From an uncultured Kocuria sp. (GTDB lineage: Bacteria > Actinomycetota > Actinomycetes > Actinomycetales > Micrococcaceae): a stretch of 64,000 nucleotides of DNA. The notes below the pieces were generated by a model. It saw nothing but the letters and a program-made list of their open reading frames with translations, did no database searches and was not told the DNA's origin. Position numbers and translations under genes: made by a program. Where the stretch lies: assembly GCF_947500125.1 (NCBI RefSeq), contig NZ_CANMRA010000019.1, positions 1-64,000 of the forward strand, given 5' to 3'. This document shows positions 17,727-26,659 of this stretch, piece after piece. The stretch's first letter is position 1. Every line of letters starts with the position of its first letter.

Positions 17727-18740
17727 TCAGAACCGGGAGACCTCACCGGTGCCGTCGGCGATCTCGATGGCCACGGGCTCCTCGTCCCCGGCGTTGCCGT
17801 CGTGGACGATGAACACCGCGGCGGGCTCTCCCTCCGGGAAGGCGCGGATCGTGACCGACCCCGAGGTCGCGGAGTTGAGCACCTCCATGGCCTGGCGGGT
17901 GGCCGCGCGCAGCACCGCCGTGGGCAGGGGCTTGCCGCGCTCGTCCAGGATGTCCACCTGCACGCCGCGGGCCCGCGCCGCCCGTGTGACCTCGAGGAGG
18001 TAGGGAGTGGCGATCGAGCGGCCGCGGATCGAGTCCCGCAGCTGCGCCTCGGTGAGCCGGAACTGCTCGATCTCGTACTCGGAGACCGGCGAGGGGTCGT
18101 GCGCGATCCGCTCGAGCAGTCCGCCCGCGAGACGGCGCACCTCGTGCACGCGCTGCACGGAGGCGTTGACGGTGTCCTTCTCGGCCTCGTCGTGGGACCG
18201 CGCGGAGATCACCATGTCCCGGGCCTCGGCGAACGCCGCGGAGGCGCGGTCGTACTCGCGGGCGATGAGCTGGCTCGCGAGCAGCAGGGCCGCCGCCGCC
18301 GCGTTCGTCAGCGCCGCGTCCCAGAGGCCGAGGGCCGAGCGGGCGCCCCACGTCATGGACACGGCGACCGCGATGACGAGCGTGGCCCAGCCCCACCCGG
18401 CGCGCCGCCGGATGCCCAGGGCCACGAGGAAGCCGTCGAAGCCCAGGGTGAACCACTGGCCGCCGAACAGCTCCGCCTGCGGGTTCAGGGCGTCGTAGGA
18501 GCGCTGGATCGACACGAGCATGAGGAGCACGCCCAGGGCCGCGGGCAGGTCGGGGAGCCGGCGCTGCCCGTACGGGTACACGACCAGCGCCACCGCGACC
18601 ACGTACGTCACGAGCGCGGCCTGCATGAGGTCCGGCTTGTCCATGCTGGACGTCTGCAGCACCCCGAGCACCACGGGGATCAGGAAGAACACCGCGGCGG
18701 CCACCAGGCTCAGGGGGTGGAAGAGGGCGCGGGAGATCAC
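17727..18740 (-). CDS. Membrane protein with degenerate sensor-kinase-like cytoplasmic part
   Basis: A 337-residue protein. Residues 1-165 hold five to six hydrophobic helices. A coiled segment follows (about 165-235), containing VHEVRRLAGGLLERIA, which resembles a dimerisation helix but lacks a clear H-(D/E)-x-(N/T) phospho-acceptor box. The C-terminal ~90 residues have the rhythm of an HATPase fold (LRAATRQAMEVLNSATSGSVTIRAF, then a VHDGNAGDEEPVA turn) without the N-box or G-boxes. I do not assign a family; it may be a pseudokinase partner or ligand sensor for the preceding kinase. The GTG start overlaps the kinase stop (GTGA), so expression is coupled. Convergent gene: none; tag follows on the same strand. 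Confidence 0.6.
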   Translation of the reverse strand: MISRALFHPLSLVAAAVFFLIPVVLGVLQTSSMDKPDLMQAALVTYVVAVALVVYPYGQRRLPDLPAALGVLLMLVSIQRSYDALNPQAELFGGQWFTLGFDGFLVALGIRRRAGWGWATLVIAVAVSMTWGARSALGLWDAALTNAAAAALLLASQLIAREYDRASAAFAEARDMVISARSHDEAEKDTVNASVQRVHEVRRLAGGLLERIAHDPSPVSEYEIEQFRLTEAQLRDSIRGRSIATPYLLEVTRAARARGVQVDILDERGKPLPTAVLRAATRQAMEVLNSATSGSVTIRAFPEGEPAAVFIVHDGNAGDEEPVAIEIADGTGEVSRF

Positions 18741-20032
18741 GGCTGCGCGTCCCGGGGCCAGAGGATCGTCACGCGGGTGCCGCGTCCGGGGGCGCTGTCG
18801 ACGTCCACCGCGCCGCCCACGTGGCGCACGTTGCCCAGGATGGACACGCGCACCCCGAGCCGCCGGGAGTCGATGCTGCGGACCTGGAAGCCGCGGCCGC
18901 GGTCCACCACCTGGAAGCGCAGGAAGAAGCCCTCGGGGTTGACCGGGGTGGGCGGGCACACGCCGCCGTCCATGGTCACGAAGGTGACCTCGGTGCCGGC
19001 GTGGCGGGCGCTGTTGGAGACCGCCTCGGTGACCGCCTGCACGAGCGCCTGCGCCGTCTCCACGGGGATGAGGGGCCGCGGCTCGCCGGGAGGTCTGATG
19101 TAGGGGGTGATGCTGTTGAAGCGCACCCGGTTGCGCCACGGGGACAGGGACTCGAGCAGGTCGTCCAGGAGGGTGTGCACCATGGTGGTGCCCTTGCCCT
19201 CGGCGCGGCGCTCCTCGAAGGCGAGGACCCCGAGGGCCCGCTGCGCCAGTTCGCGGGTGCGCCGCTGGACGGGGCCCGGGGCCCGCCCGGCGTCGAGCAG
19301 GGCGGCCATGACGTTGTCGTGGATCAGCCGGTCCAGCCGCTCCTGCTCCTCGGCCTGGGAGCGCGAGCGGTTCAGCTGCAGCTCCTGCGCGATCGCCGCC
19401 GCGTAGACCTGGTCCGCGTTCTGCCCGCCCTTGTAGACCAGGCTGATCAGCACCACCAGGACCACGCCGAACGCGATCCGGCTCGTGGCGTCGAACAGCA
19501 CGCCCATCACGTCCGCCGACTCCGTGGTGCGCACCATGACCAGGACGTAGAAGACCGTGACGGACACCAGGTACGCCACCGCCAGCTCGATGCTCCACGC
19601 GACCACGGTGGCGGCGGCCGCGAGCAGGATGAACGGCTCCACCCACGGGTCCTGCGCCGGGGAGGTGCCGGTCCAGGCGAGGGGGAGGGACAGGACGGCG
19701 AGCGCCACGAGCACCGGGGACGCGAGCACCGGCCACATCCGCACCTGGCGCCTGGCGCCCTGGAGGAGCAAGGCGCACCCGTTGAGCAGGAGCGCCACCA
19801 GGAACACCTGGTGCCACCGGGCGAAGGCGGGCAGCTGGTCCCCGAGGACGGTGAGGGCCTCCAGGAACAGCGCGACGACGACCAGCCCCTGGCAGATGTT
19901 CGCGAGCAGGTGGATCCGGTAGGAGTTCATCCCCAGCTCCTGCGGCGAGGTCGGCACCAGGAGGCTGCTGCGGCGCCGCCGGGCGGGGACCTTCCGGTAG
20001 GCGAGCGGGGGCCGGGGCGCGAGGTGGCTCAC
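18737..20032 (-). CDS. Sensor histidine kinase (NarL-partner type)
   Basis: A 431-residue membrane histidine kinase. Residues about 37-215 contain six or so transmembrane helices. A coiled linker (AAAIAQELQLNRSRSQAEEQ) leads to RLIHDNVMAALL, an HDN-type phospho-acceptor box of the HisKA_3-like class. Then come the N-box TEAVSNSARHAG, the G1 box VDRGRGFQV and a closing GRGTRVTILWP. It should phosphorylate the response regulator encoded just upstream. The start is GTG at 20032, 33 bp after the regulator stop, with AGGA upstream. The gene is followed by the degenerate-kinase gene with a 4-bp overlap. Signal unknown. Confidence 0.85.
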   Translation of the reverse strand: MSHLAPRPPLAYRKVPARRRRSSLLVPTSPQELGMNSYRIHLLANICQGLVVVALFLEALTVLGDQLPAFARWHQVFLVALLLNGCALLLQGARRQVRMWPVLASPVLVALAVLSLPLAWTGTSPAQDPWVEPFILLAAAATVVAWSIELAVAYLVSVTVFYVLVMVRTTESADVMGVLFDATSRIAFGVVLVVLISLVYKGGQNADQVYAAAIAQELQLNRSRSQAEEQERLDRLIHDNVMAALLDAGRAPGPVQRRTRELAQRALGVLAFEERRAEGKGTTMVHTLLDDLLESLSPWRNRVRFNSITPYIRPPGEPRPLIPVETAQALVQAVTEAVSNSARHAGTEVTFVTMDGGVCPPTPVNPEGFFLRFQVVDRGRGFQVRSIDSRRLGVRVSILGNVRHVGGAVDVDSAPGRGTRVTILWPRDAQP

Positions 20033-20065
20033 GGAGCGGGGGTCCTCACCGGGGCGAGGGGCGGC

Positions 20066-20782
20066 TCACAGATGCTTCTCCGCCGTGGTGATGTCCGCCG
20101 TGGGCTCCACGAGGCCGTCCTCGATCGCCCGGATGCGCAGGTCGATCTTGGTGGGCGCCGGTCGCCCGACGCGCGCGTACTTCTCGCGGATGCGGTCGAT
20201 GTTGGTCTTGACCGCGCTCTGCTTGATCCCCATCCGGCGGGCCACCTGGACCTGGGCGAAGCCGGAGGCGTAGAGCCGCAGGGTCTCCTGCTCCCGCGGG
20301 GAGAGGCTGGCCCGGGAGAACTCCACGTCCCCGTCGATCGCCGCGGCGAGCTCCTTGGTGATCACGGGCTTGCCCTCGGCGATGTTGCGGGCCTCCTCGA
20401 TCGCGTGCTCGAGCGGGTCCGACTTGCGCACCAGGCCCAGCGCGCCGGCCCGCAGCGCCTCGCGGATCAGCGCGGCGTTCTCGCCGATGCTGAAGATCAG
20501 CACCTTCATGCCGGCGGCGCGCAGCAGCTCCACGTTGGTGGCGGGGCGGGACAGGTCGTCGAGGGACAGGTCCAGGAGCACGACCTCGCACTCGATCCGC
20601 GTGGCGCCCTGGGCGGTGAGGGCGGGGTTCTCGGGGTCCCGGCCCAGCTGGTCGAGGAGGGCGGGGACGCTGGAGGCCGATCCGACGAGCTTCACGTCCG
20701 CCTGCGAGGTCATGGAGACGAGGCGGACGCCCTCCCGGACGACCTCGTGGTCATCGACGACGGCGACAAGGGTGGACGGCAT
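20066..20782 (-). CDS. NarL/FixJ-family response regulator
   Basis: A 238-residue two-domain regulator. The receiver domain (residues 1-125) has the acidic pair VVDDHE and the phospho-accepting Asp in VLLDLSLDD; a ~20-residue insertion (LGRDPENPALTAQGATRIE) precedes that strand. The C-terminal LuxR-type helix-turn-helix begins at LSPREQETLRLYASG, with recognition helix QSAVKTNIDRIREKY. The ATG at 20782 has a GGAGGAAA site. It is the first gene of the regulator-kinase-degenerate kinase operon, an order that implies co-regulation. Targets unknown. Confidence 0.88.
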   Translation of the reverse strand: MPSTLVAVVDDHEVVREGVRLVSMTSQADVKLVGSASSVPALLDQLGRDPENPALTAQGATRIECEVVLLDLSLDDLSRPATNVELLRAAGMKVLIFSIGENAALIREALRAGALGLVRKSDPLEHAIEEARNIAEGKPVITKELAAAIDGDVEFSRASLSPREQETLRLYASGFAQVQVARRMGIKQSAVKTNIDRIREKYARVGRPAPTKIDLRIRAIEDGLVEPTADITTAEKHL

Positions 20783-20918
20783 GGGCGTTTCCTCCGGGTG
20801 CTGCTCGGTGGGCCGGTCCGCAGATTTCCGCGTGGGGGTGACGGATCTCACCGAGGTGCTCCGATTGTCCCCCTTCTTGTGGTGGGATGCGAACTCGACA
20901 CGGTGCCGGGACGCAAAG

Positions 20919-21890
20919 TTACCGGCCCGGATCCCCCCAGCCCTCCCCCCAGCGGTCGACCCGGCGGTGGTAGCGGACGCCCCACAGCCCGCCGAGCACC
21001 GCCGCGATCAGGTCGACGACGAGCACGGCCACGACCGCGAGCAGGCCCGGCACCAGCAGGTCGCCGATCAGCGCCTGGGCCGAGACTCCCACGGGCGCCA
21101 GGCCGACGGTGTCGGCCCACACCAGTCCGGCGACGGTGGCCACGGAGCGGCCGAACAGGGACCACAGCCACACGGACACGCCCTGCCGGGCGCCGGAGAA
21201 GCGCGCCATCCGGCCCGCGGCGTACCCGCCGCCCAGGAAGGCGAGGAACTCGACCAGGCCGAGCGCCGCCGCGCCCGTCCAGGCCGTCACGGACCCGGCG
21301 GCGAGGTCGTCGACCACGCCGCCCACCCCGTCCACGAGCCGCAGCCCGAGCGCGGCGGCGGCGAGACCCGCCAGCGCGAGCAGCAGCCAGGTCAGGGCCA
21401 TCGCGCTGAGCCAGCCGAAGAAGCCGGGGACCAGCTGGAGGCCCCCGAACTCCTCCCGCTGCCGGGCGTGCCGGGTCGCGGCGTCGACCGGGACGCCGGC
21501 GGGGGTCCCTGGCCCGGGGTCGTGCCCGGCCCCGGCGGCCGGTCCGGGGCCGTACCCGCCCGCGGGCGCGGTGCCGGGGGACCCGACCGCGGGTGTCGGG
21601 TCCGTGCGCGGACCGGGGTCCTCCTGCACCGGGCGCTGGGCGGTCACGGCCGGCAGCGGCCGGGTGTGGTGGTCGTCCTCGTCGTCGTACCAGGACCAGT
21701 CCTCGGCCCCGCCGCCGGTGTCCCGGTCCCTGCCCGGGGCGTCGTGCGGCGAGCCGCCGCCGTCCGGGGCGGCGAACCGGCTGACGGGGGGCAGCGGCCG
21801 GGTGGCGTCGGAGGAGTCGTGCGGACCGGTGTCCGACCAGGGCATCGGGTCGTCGGGGGAGGGCGAGCCGGGTGTCGAGGAGGGCGTCAT
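20919..21890 (-). CDS. Proline-rich four-helix membrane protein
   Basis: A 323-residue protein of unknown function. The first ~145 residues are Pro/Gly/Asp/Ser-rich and probably disordered and cytoplasmic. A short amphipathic stretch (QREEFGGLQLVPGFFGWLSAM) leads into about four transmembrane helices with glycine-zipper character (FLAFLGGGYAAGRMARFSG). The arrangement resembles small actinobacterial YrzE/TIGR04086-like membrane proteins, but I do not assign it to one. The start at 21890 was chosen because TAGACT lies at 21899-21904 on the same strand, eight bases upstream, as in the leaderless genes here. It is divergent from the acyl-CoA ligase gene. Confidence 0.65.
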   Translation of the reverse strand: MTPSSTPGSPSPDDPMPWSDTGPHDSSDATRPLPPVSRFAAPDGGGSPHDAPGRDRDTGGGAEDWSWYDDEDDHHTRPLPAVTAQRPVQEDPGPRTDPTPAVGSPGTAPAGGYGPGPAAGAGHDPGPGTPAGVPVDAATRHARQREEFGGLQLVPGFFGWLSAMALTWLLLALAGLAAAALGLRLVDGVGGVVDDLAAGSVTAWTGAAALGLVEFLAFLGGGYAAGRMARFSGARQGVSVWLWSLFGRSVATVAGLVWADTVGLAPVGVSAQALIGDLLVPGLLAVVAVLVVDLIAAVLGGLWGVRYHRRVDRWGEGWGDPGR

Positions 21891-21962
21891 GGCATCGGAG
21901 TCTACGGCCGGTCCCGGGACTGGTCCGGTGGGCGGTCCCGGCCGGCGGGCGGTGTCGCCGAG

Positions 21963-21968
21963 TAGGGT
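21963..21968 (+). promoter_or_regulatory. -10 box of a leaderless promoter (acyl-CoA ligase)
   Basis: TAGGGT followed by seven bases and the ATG at 21976. A divergent -10 (TAGACT on the minus strand, 21899-21904) serves the neighbouring membrane-protein gene. Confidence 0.5.
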
Positions 21969-21975
21969 CGGGGTC

Positions 21976-23682
21976 ATGCCTGTCGAAACCGTGCGTGACT
22001 TCCTGCGCGCCCGTCCCTGGACCGCCAGCTACGACCCGGGCGTCCCCGCGGACCTGGACCTGCCGGAGACCTCCCTGGTGCACATGCTCGAGCGCTCCGT
22101 CGCCCGTCACGGTGCGAGCACCGCGCTCGAGTTCTTCGGGGCGACGACCTCCTACGCCGCTCTGGGCCGGCAGGTCGACCGCGCGGCGGAGGGCCTGCGC
22201 CGGCTCGGCGTGCGCCGCGGCGACCGGGTCGCGATCGTCCTGCCCAACTGCCCGCAGCACGTCGTGGCGTTCTACGCGGTGCTGCGCCTGGGGGCCGTCG
22301 TCGTCGAGCACAACCCGCTCTACACCGCCCCGGAGCTGCGCCACCAGTTCGAGGACCACGGCGCGCGCGTGGCGGTCGTCTGGGACCGGGCCGCCGACCG
22401 GGTGCGCTCGCTGCCCGCGGACCTGAGGGTCGAGGCGGTCGTGTCCGTGGACATCACCGCCGCGATGCCGCGGGCGAAACGGCTGGCCCTGCGCCTGCCG
22501 CTGCCGAGCGCACGGGCCGCCCGCGCCCAGCTCACCGGCCCCGCCCCCGGCACGATCCCCTGGGAGGAGCTGCTGGCCGCCGACCCGATCGCCGCGGAGC
22601 ACCCTCGGCCCACCGCCCACGACCTCGCGCTGCTGCAGTACACCTCCGGCACCACCGGGCTGCCCAAGGGGGCGATGCTCACGCACCGCAACCTGGAGTC
22701 CAACGCCCTCATGGGGCGGTACTGGCTCGGCTCCGGCGAGCACGAGGTGGTGCACGGCGTGCTGCCGCTCTTCCACGCCTTCGGCCTGACCCTCGGCGTG
22801 ACGTTCGCGATGTCCCTCGGGGCGCGGCTCGTGCTCTTCCCGACCGTGCGCGCGGACCTCGTCCTCGGGGCGATGAAGCGCTCGAGGCCCACGGTGCTGC
22901 CCGCCGTGCCGCCGGTGTACCAGAAGCTCCTCGACGCCGCGCAGGAGCAGGGCGCCGACCTGCGCGGCATCCCGGTGGCCGTCTCCGGGGCGATGAGCCT
23001 GCCGGTCCCGCTCGTGGAGCGGTGGGAACGCGCCACCGGGGGCATCCTGATCGAGGGCTACGGTCTCACCGAGTGCTCCCCGCTCGTCGCCTGCAACCCG
23101 CTCAACGACTCCCGCCGGGCGGGTTCGATCGGGATCCCGTTCCCGTCCACCGAGATCCGGCTCGTCGACCCGGAGACCCTCGAGGACGTCCCCCGGGACC
23201 GTCCGGGGGAGCTGTGGGTGCGGGGCCCGCAGGTCTTCCAGGGGTACTGGAGGCGCCCCGACGAGACCGCCCGGACGCTCACGGACGACGGGTGGCTGCG
23301 CACCGGGGACGTCGTCACGGTGGACGACGCCGGGTTCCTGCGGGTGGTCGACCGGCTCAAGGAGGTCGTGATCACGGGCGGGTTCAACGTGGCCCCCAGC
23401 GAGGTCGAGAACACGCTGCGCCAGCACGACGCCGTCGAGGACGCCGCGGTGGTGGGGCTCGTCGACCCCCGCGGCAGCGAGGTGGTCGTCGCCGCGGTGA
23501 CCCTCGTGCCGGGCGCCGAGGCCGACGAGGCCACCCTGCGCGAGCACTGCTACGCGGGTCTCGCCCGCTACAAGGTGCCCCGGCGGATCGTGACCGTCGA
23601 GGAGCTCCCGCGCACGATGCTCGGCAAGATCCAGCGCCGGGAGGTCCGCGAGCAGCTGCAGCGGACGGGGGTGCGGCTCTGA
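21976..23682 (+). CDS. Long-chain acyl-CoA ligase (FadD-like)
   Basis: A 568-residue ANL-superfamily enzyme. The ATP/AMP-binding loop is YTSGTTGLPKGAMLTH, followed by PLFHAFGLT, the GYGLTECSPL motif, DGWLRTGDVV and the fatty-acid ligase signature DRLKEVVITGGFNVAPSEVE; the C-terminal catalytic lysine is in MLGKIQRREV. It adenylates a carboxylic acid and makes the CoA thioester. LPLFHAFG and GFNV favour long- or medium-chain fatty acids over aromatic acids. It is monocistronic, transcribed from a leaderless promoter, and convergent with the flavin reductase gene. Confidence 0.88.
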   Translation: MPVETVRDFLRARPWTASYDPGVPADLDLPETSLVHMLERSVARHGASTALEFFGATTSYAALGRQVDRAAEGLRRLGVRRGDRVAIVLPNCPQHVVAFYAVLRLGAVVVEHNPLYTAPELRHQFEDHGARVAVVWDRAADRVRSLPADLRVEAVVSVDITAAMPRAKRLALRLPLPSARAARAQLTGPAPGTIPWEELLAADPIAAEHPRPTAHDLALLQYTSGTTGLPKGAMLTHRNLESNALMGRYWLGSGEHEVVHGVLPLFHAFGLTLGVTFAMSLGARLVLFPTVRADLVLGAMKRSRPTVLPAVPPVYQKLLDAAQEQGADLRGIPVAVSGAMSLPVPLVERWERATGGILIEGYGLTECSPLVACNPLNDSRRAGSIGIPFPSTEIRLVDPETLEDVPRDRPGELWVRGPQVFQGYWRRPDETARTLTDDGWLRTGDVVTVDDAGFLRVVDRLKEVVITGGFNVAPSEVENTLRQHDAVEDAAVVGLVDPRGSEVVVAAVTLVPGAEADEATLREHCYAGLARYKVPRRIVTVEELPRTMLGKIQRREVREQLQRTGVRL

Positions 23683-23692
23683 GCCCGGGCGC

Positions 23693-24307
23693 TCAGGGCA
23701 GGTCCGCCTCCGGGGCGACGTCCCGGTAGGCCGTCCGCCGGATCGACCGGATCCGCCCCAGCTCGCCCCACTCGTCGCGCCCGAGCCGCGCGATCGGCCC
23801 CAGCGTCCCCACCACGGGGCCCCGCTCGTCCATGGCCCGCTCGTCCACCGCCACGTGGGTGACGACGCCGAGGACCAGGAAGCTGTCGCCCACGGGGAGG
23901 GGGTCCGCGTACAGCCGGCACTCGATGGCCGCCGGGGACTCGGCCACGCGGGGGGCGGCCACGGTGCGGGAGAGCTCGCGGGTCAGCCCCACGGCGTCGA
24001 ACTCGCTGAGCTCGTGCGGGTAGTCGGTGCCGGTCGCGTTGATCTGCTCGAACAGCTCCGCGGACGCGAAGTTGACCACGAACTCCCCGCTCTGCCGGAT
24101 GTTGCGGAGGCTGTCCTTCTCCCCGACCGAGACGAACTGGACGATCGTGGGGTTCTCGGAGGCCACCGTGAAGAACGAGTGCGGGGCCAGGTTGTCGATC
24201 CCCGCGGCCGAGCGGGAACTGACCCACGCGATGGGGCGGGGGACCACGAGGGACTTGACCGCCCGGGCGAAGGAACCGTGCCGGTCGGGGACGATGTCGG
24301 TGCGCAT
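23693..24307 (-). CDS. Flavin reductase-like FMN-binding protein
   Basis: A 204-residue protein of the flavin-reductase-like (DIM6/NTAB, split-barrel) family. PRPIAWVSSRSAAGIDNLAPHSFFTVASENPT is the FMN-binding core (positions about 23-55), and RNIRQSGEFVVNFAS follows. Members reduce or bind FMN and supply FMNH2 to monooxygenases or act alone on small substrates. It is divergent from the LysR regulator of the catechol genes, so a link to aromatic catabolism is possible but not shown. The ATG at 24307 is the family start. Confidence 0.82.
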   Translation of the reverse strand: MRTDIVPDRHGSFARAVKSLVVPRPIAWVSSRSAAGIDNLAPHSFFTVASENPTIVQFVSVGEKDSLRNIRQSGEFVVNFASAELFEQINATGTDYPHELSEFDAVGLTRELSRTVAAPRVAESPAAIECRLYADPLPVGDSFLVLGVVTHVAVDERAMDERGPVVGTLGPIARLGRDEWGELGRIRSIRRTAYRDVAPEADLP

Positions 24308-24426
24308 GGCCCCATTGCACCACCTCGACCGGCCCCCGTCACGGAGCGCGGCCAGCCCGGGCCCCGGGACAGTGCCGGTCGATTGGAAAGAGCATATGTC
24401 CTAATAGGGCCGTTTCGGTGTACTCT

Positions 24427-24440
24427 GTAGATCAATCTAC
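24427..24440. promoter_or_regulatory. Palindrome GTAGA-TCAA-TCTAC upstream of catR
   Basis: A perfect 5-bp dyad with a 4-base spacer in an A+T-rich patch, 55 bp before the LysR-gene start. It is a candidate LysR operator or promoter element for catR-catB-catC. A smaller dyad CCTA-A-TAGG lies just upstream, near 24399-24407. Confidence 0.45.
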
Positions 24441-24494
24441 GAGGTGGCGGTCGACGACGACGCCCCGGACCGAGCGGAAGGGCCACTGTTCACG

Positions 24495-25430
24495 ATGGAG
24501 ATCCGGCAGCTCAACTACTTCATCGCCGTGGCCGAGGAGCGCCACTTCGGCCGCGCCGCCAAGCGCCTGCACATGGCCCAGCCGCCGCTGTCCCAGCAGA
24601 TCCGCCAGCTCGAGGAGCAGCTCGGGGTGCGGCTGCTGGACCGGACCACGCGCCGGGTGGACCTCACCGCCGCCGGCCAGGTGCTCCTGGACCGCGGACG
24701 GCGGATCATCAACGAGCTCGAGGCCCTCAAGGCCGACGTCTACCAGGTGGGCCAGGGCGCCACGGGGGTGCTGCGCGTCGGCTTCTCCGGCTCGGCCACC
24801 TACGGGGTGATGCCGGGGGTGGTCCGGCGGGCGAAGGACGCCATGCCCGGACTGTCGCTGGCGCTGCACGGTGAGATGCTGACCCCCGCCATGGAGGAGG
24901 GGCTGCGGGAGCACACCCTCGACGCCGCCCTCCTGCGCCCGCCCGTGGCCTCCCCGGACGTCGAGTACCGGGTCGTCGCGCGGGAGCCGCTCGTGGTGGC
25001 GCTGCCCTCCTTCAGCGCGCTCGCCGTGGACCTGCCCGTGACCGTGCACGAGCTGCAGGACCAGGAGTTCATCACCTACCCGCCCGACTCCGTGCTCTAC
25101 CGCACGGCCGCGGACCTCTGCCGCCAGGCCGGCTTCCAGCCCCGGATCGCCCAGGTGGCCGGCGAGACGTCCACGCTGCTGTCCTTCGTGGCCGCCGGCG
25201 GCGGCGTGGCCGTGGTGCCCGCGGGGGTGCGCGCCTTCCAGCTCGAGGGCGTGGTCTACCGCGACATCGAGCACTCGCCGCAGATCGAGCTCGCCGTGGC
25301 GTGGCGGCGCGAGGACCGATCCGCCCTGCTCCACAACTTCATCGACCTCGTCGTCGACGCCCAGGCCGCTGCCGGACCCCCCGGCGGTGAGCCCGTCCCG
25401 CCCGCCCAGGAAAGGCCCGCCCGCCCATGA
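24495..25430 (+). CDS. catR: LysR-family regulator of the catechol branch (CatR-like)
   Basis: A 311-residue LTTR. The N-terminal winged helix (MEIRQLNYFIAVAEERHFGRAA; RLHMAQPPLSQQIRQLE) is nearly identical in pattern to CatR/BenM-type regulators. The effector domain runs from about residue 90 to 290 (VGFSGSATYGVMP is the first effector-site strand). In this family cis,cis-muconate is the usual inducer. The start at 24495 is where homology begins. The stop overlaps the catB ATG by four bases (ATGA), so regulator and target share one transcript; most LTTRs are divergent from their targets. The last ~20 residues are proline-rich. Name inferred from context. Confidence 0.8.
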   Translation: MEIRQLNYFIAVAEERHFGRAAKRLHMAQPPLSQQIRQLEEQLGVRLLDRTTRRVDLTAAGQVLLDRGRRIINELEALKADVYQVGQGATGVLRVGFSGSATYGVMPGVVRRAKDAMPGLSLALHGEMLTPAMEEGLREHTLDAALLRPPVASPDVEYRVVAREPLVVALPSFSALAVDLPVTVHELQDQEFITYPPDSVLYRTAADLCRQAGFQPRIAQVAGETSTLLSFVAAGGGVAVVPAGVRAFQLEGVVYRDIEHSPQIELAVAWRREDRSALLHNFIDLVVDAQAAAGPPGGEPVPPAQERPARP

Positions 25431-26530
25431 ATATCGCGACCATCGAGGCGATCCCCTACTCGATCCCCTACCTCCACCCGCTGCACTTCGCCTCGGGCGC
25501 CGTCCACGAGGCGGACCACGTGCTGGTGCGGATCACCACCGACGAGGGGATCGTGGGCACCGCCGACACCCCGCCGCGGCCCTACACCTACGGCGAGACC
25601 CAGAAGTCCATCGTGGCCGTGCTCGAGGACGTCTTCGCCCCGCAGCTGGTCGGTCTCGACGTCCTCGACCGCGAGAAGGTCCAGGCCGTGCTGGCCCGCA
25701 CCATCCACAACCAGACCGCCAAGGGCGCCGTGGACATCGCCCTGTGGGACGTCATCGGCCAGGCCCTGGGCCAGCCGGTGACCCGGCTGCTGGGCGGGTT
25801 CACCGACTCGATGCGGGTCTCCCACATGCTCGGCTTCAAGCCCGCCGCCGAGCTGCTGGACCTGGCCCTGGAGTTCCGCGAGACGTACGGCATCACCACG
25901 TTCAAGCTCAAGACCGGCCGGCACCCGATCGGCCTCGACGTCGAGGCCGCCCGCGTGCTGCGCGAGGGCCTCGGCGAGGACGCCGAGCTCTACATGGACG
26001 CCAACCGCGGCTGGTCCGCCAACGAGGCCATGGAGGTGCTGCGCCGCACCGGCGAGCTGGGCCTGCAGTTCCTCGAGGAGCCCGACGACGCCCGCGAGGT
26101 GCTCGGCCGGCGCCGGCTCGTGGAGCGCTCGCCCATCCCGATCGCCGCCGACGAGTCCGCCCCGAACCTGGGGGAGGCCGCGAAGGAGCTCCTCACGGGC
26201 GGGGCGAACCTGCTGGCCGTGAAGACCGCCCGCTCCGGGTTCACCGAGGCCGCCAAGATCGTGGGCATGGCCGAGGGCATGGGGGTGGACGTGTACGTGG
26301 GCAACCAGATCGACACCCAGGTCGGCACGATCGCCTCCGTGGTCTTCGGCGCGGCCCTCGCCCACACCTCGAAGCGCGCCGGGGAGCTGTCCAACTTCCT
26401 GGACATGTCCGACGACCTCCTCGCCGAGCCCGTGATCATCGCCGACGGCCGGATCCGCGTGCCGGACGTGCCCGGGACGGGCACCGCCGTGGACGAGGAC
26501 AAGCTCACCCGCTACCGCACCGACCGGTAG
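25427..26530 (+). CDS. catB: Muconate cycloisomerase
   Basis: A 367-residue enolase-superfamily enzyme that turns cis,cis-muconate into muconolactone. The KxK catalytic motif is in TTFKLKTGR (about 166-174), metal ligands are in YMDANRGW, FLEEPDD and IAADESAP, and the second-half lysine is in LLAVKTARSG. The N-terminal substrate loop (PLHFASGAVHEADHVLV) matches muconate/chloromuconate cycloisomerases. The ATG overlaps the catR stop. catC follows 129 bp later on the same strand. Confidence 0.93.
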   Translation: MNIATIEAIPYSIPYLHPLHFASGAVHEADHVLVRITTDEGIVGTADTPPRPYTYGETQKSIVAVLEDVFAPQLVGLDVLDREKVQAVLARTIHNQTAKGAVDIALWDVIGQALGQPVTRLLGGFTDSMRVSHMLGFKPAAELLDLALEFRETYGITTFKLKTGRHPIGLDVEAARVLREGLGEDAELYMDANRGWSANEAMEVLRRTGELGLQFLEEPDDAREVLGRRRLVERSPIPIAADESAPNLGEAAKELLTGGANLLAVKTARSGFTEAAKIVGMAEGMGVDVYVGNQIDTQVGTIASVVFGAALAHTSKRAGELSNFLDMSDDLLAEPVIIADGRIRVPDVPGTGTAVDEDKLTRYRTDR

Positions 26531-26604
26531 TCCCGGCCCCGCAACGCACCGCACACCCCGCCCGGGACCCGGACACCGGCCCGGGAACCCAGCCCGGGGA
26601 CCAT

Positions 26605-26640
26605 CCCGAGAACCAGCCCGAGAACCAGCCCGAGAACCAA
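26605..26640 (+). repeat. Three 12-bp tandem repeats between catB and catC
   Basis: Three copies of CCCGAGAACCAG (the last ends in A), preceded by degenerate CCGGGAACCC units. The repeat ends 19 bp before the catC start and leaves its GGAAGGA site intact. Confidence 0.7.
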
Positions 26641-26659
26641 CCCGACGGAAGGACGCACC

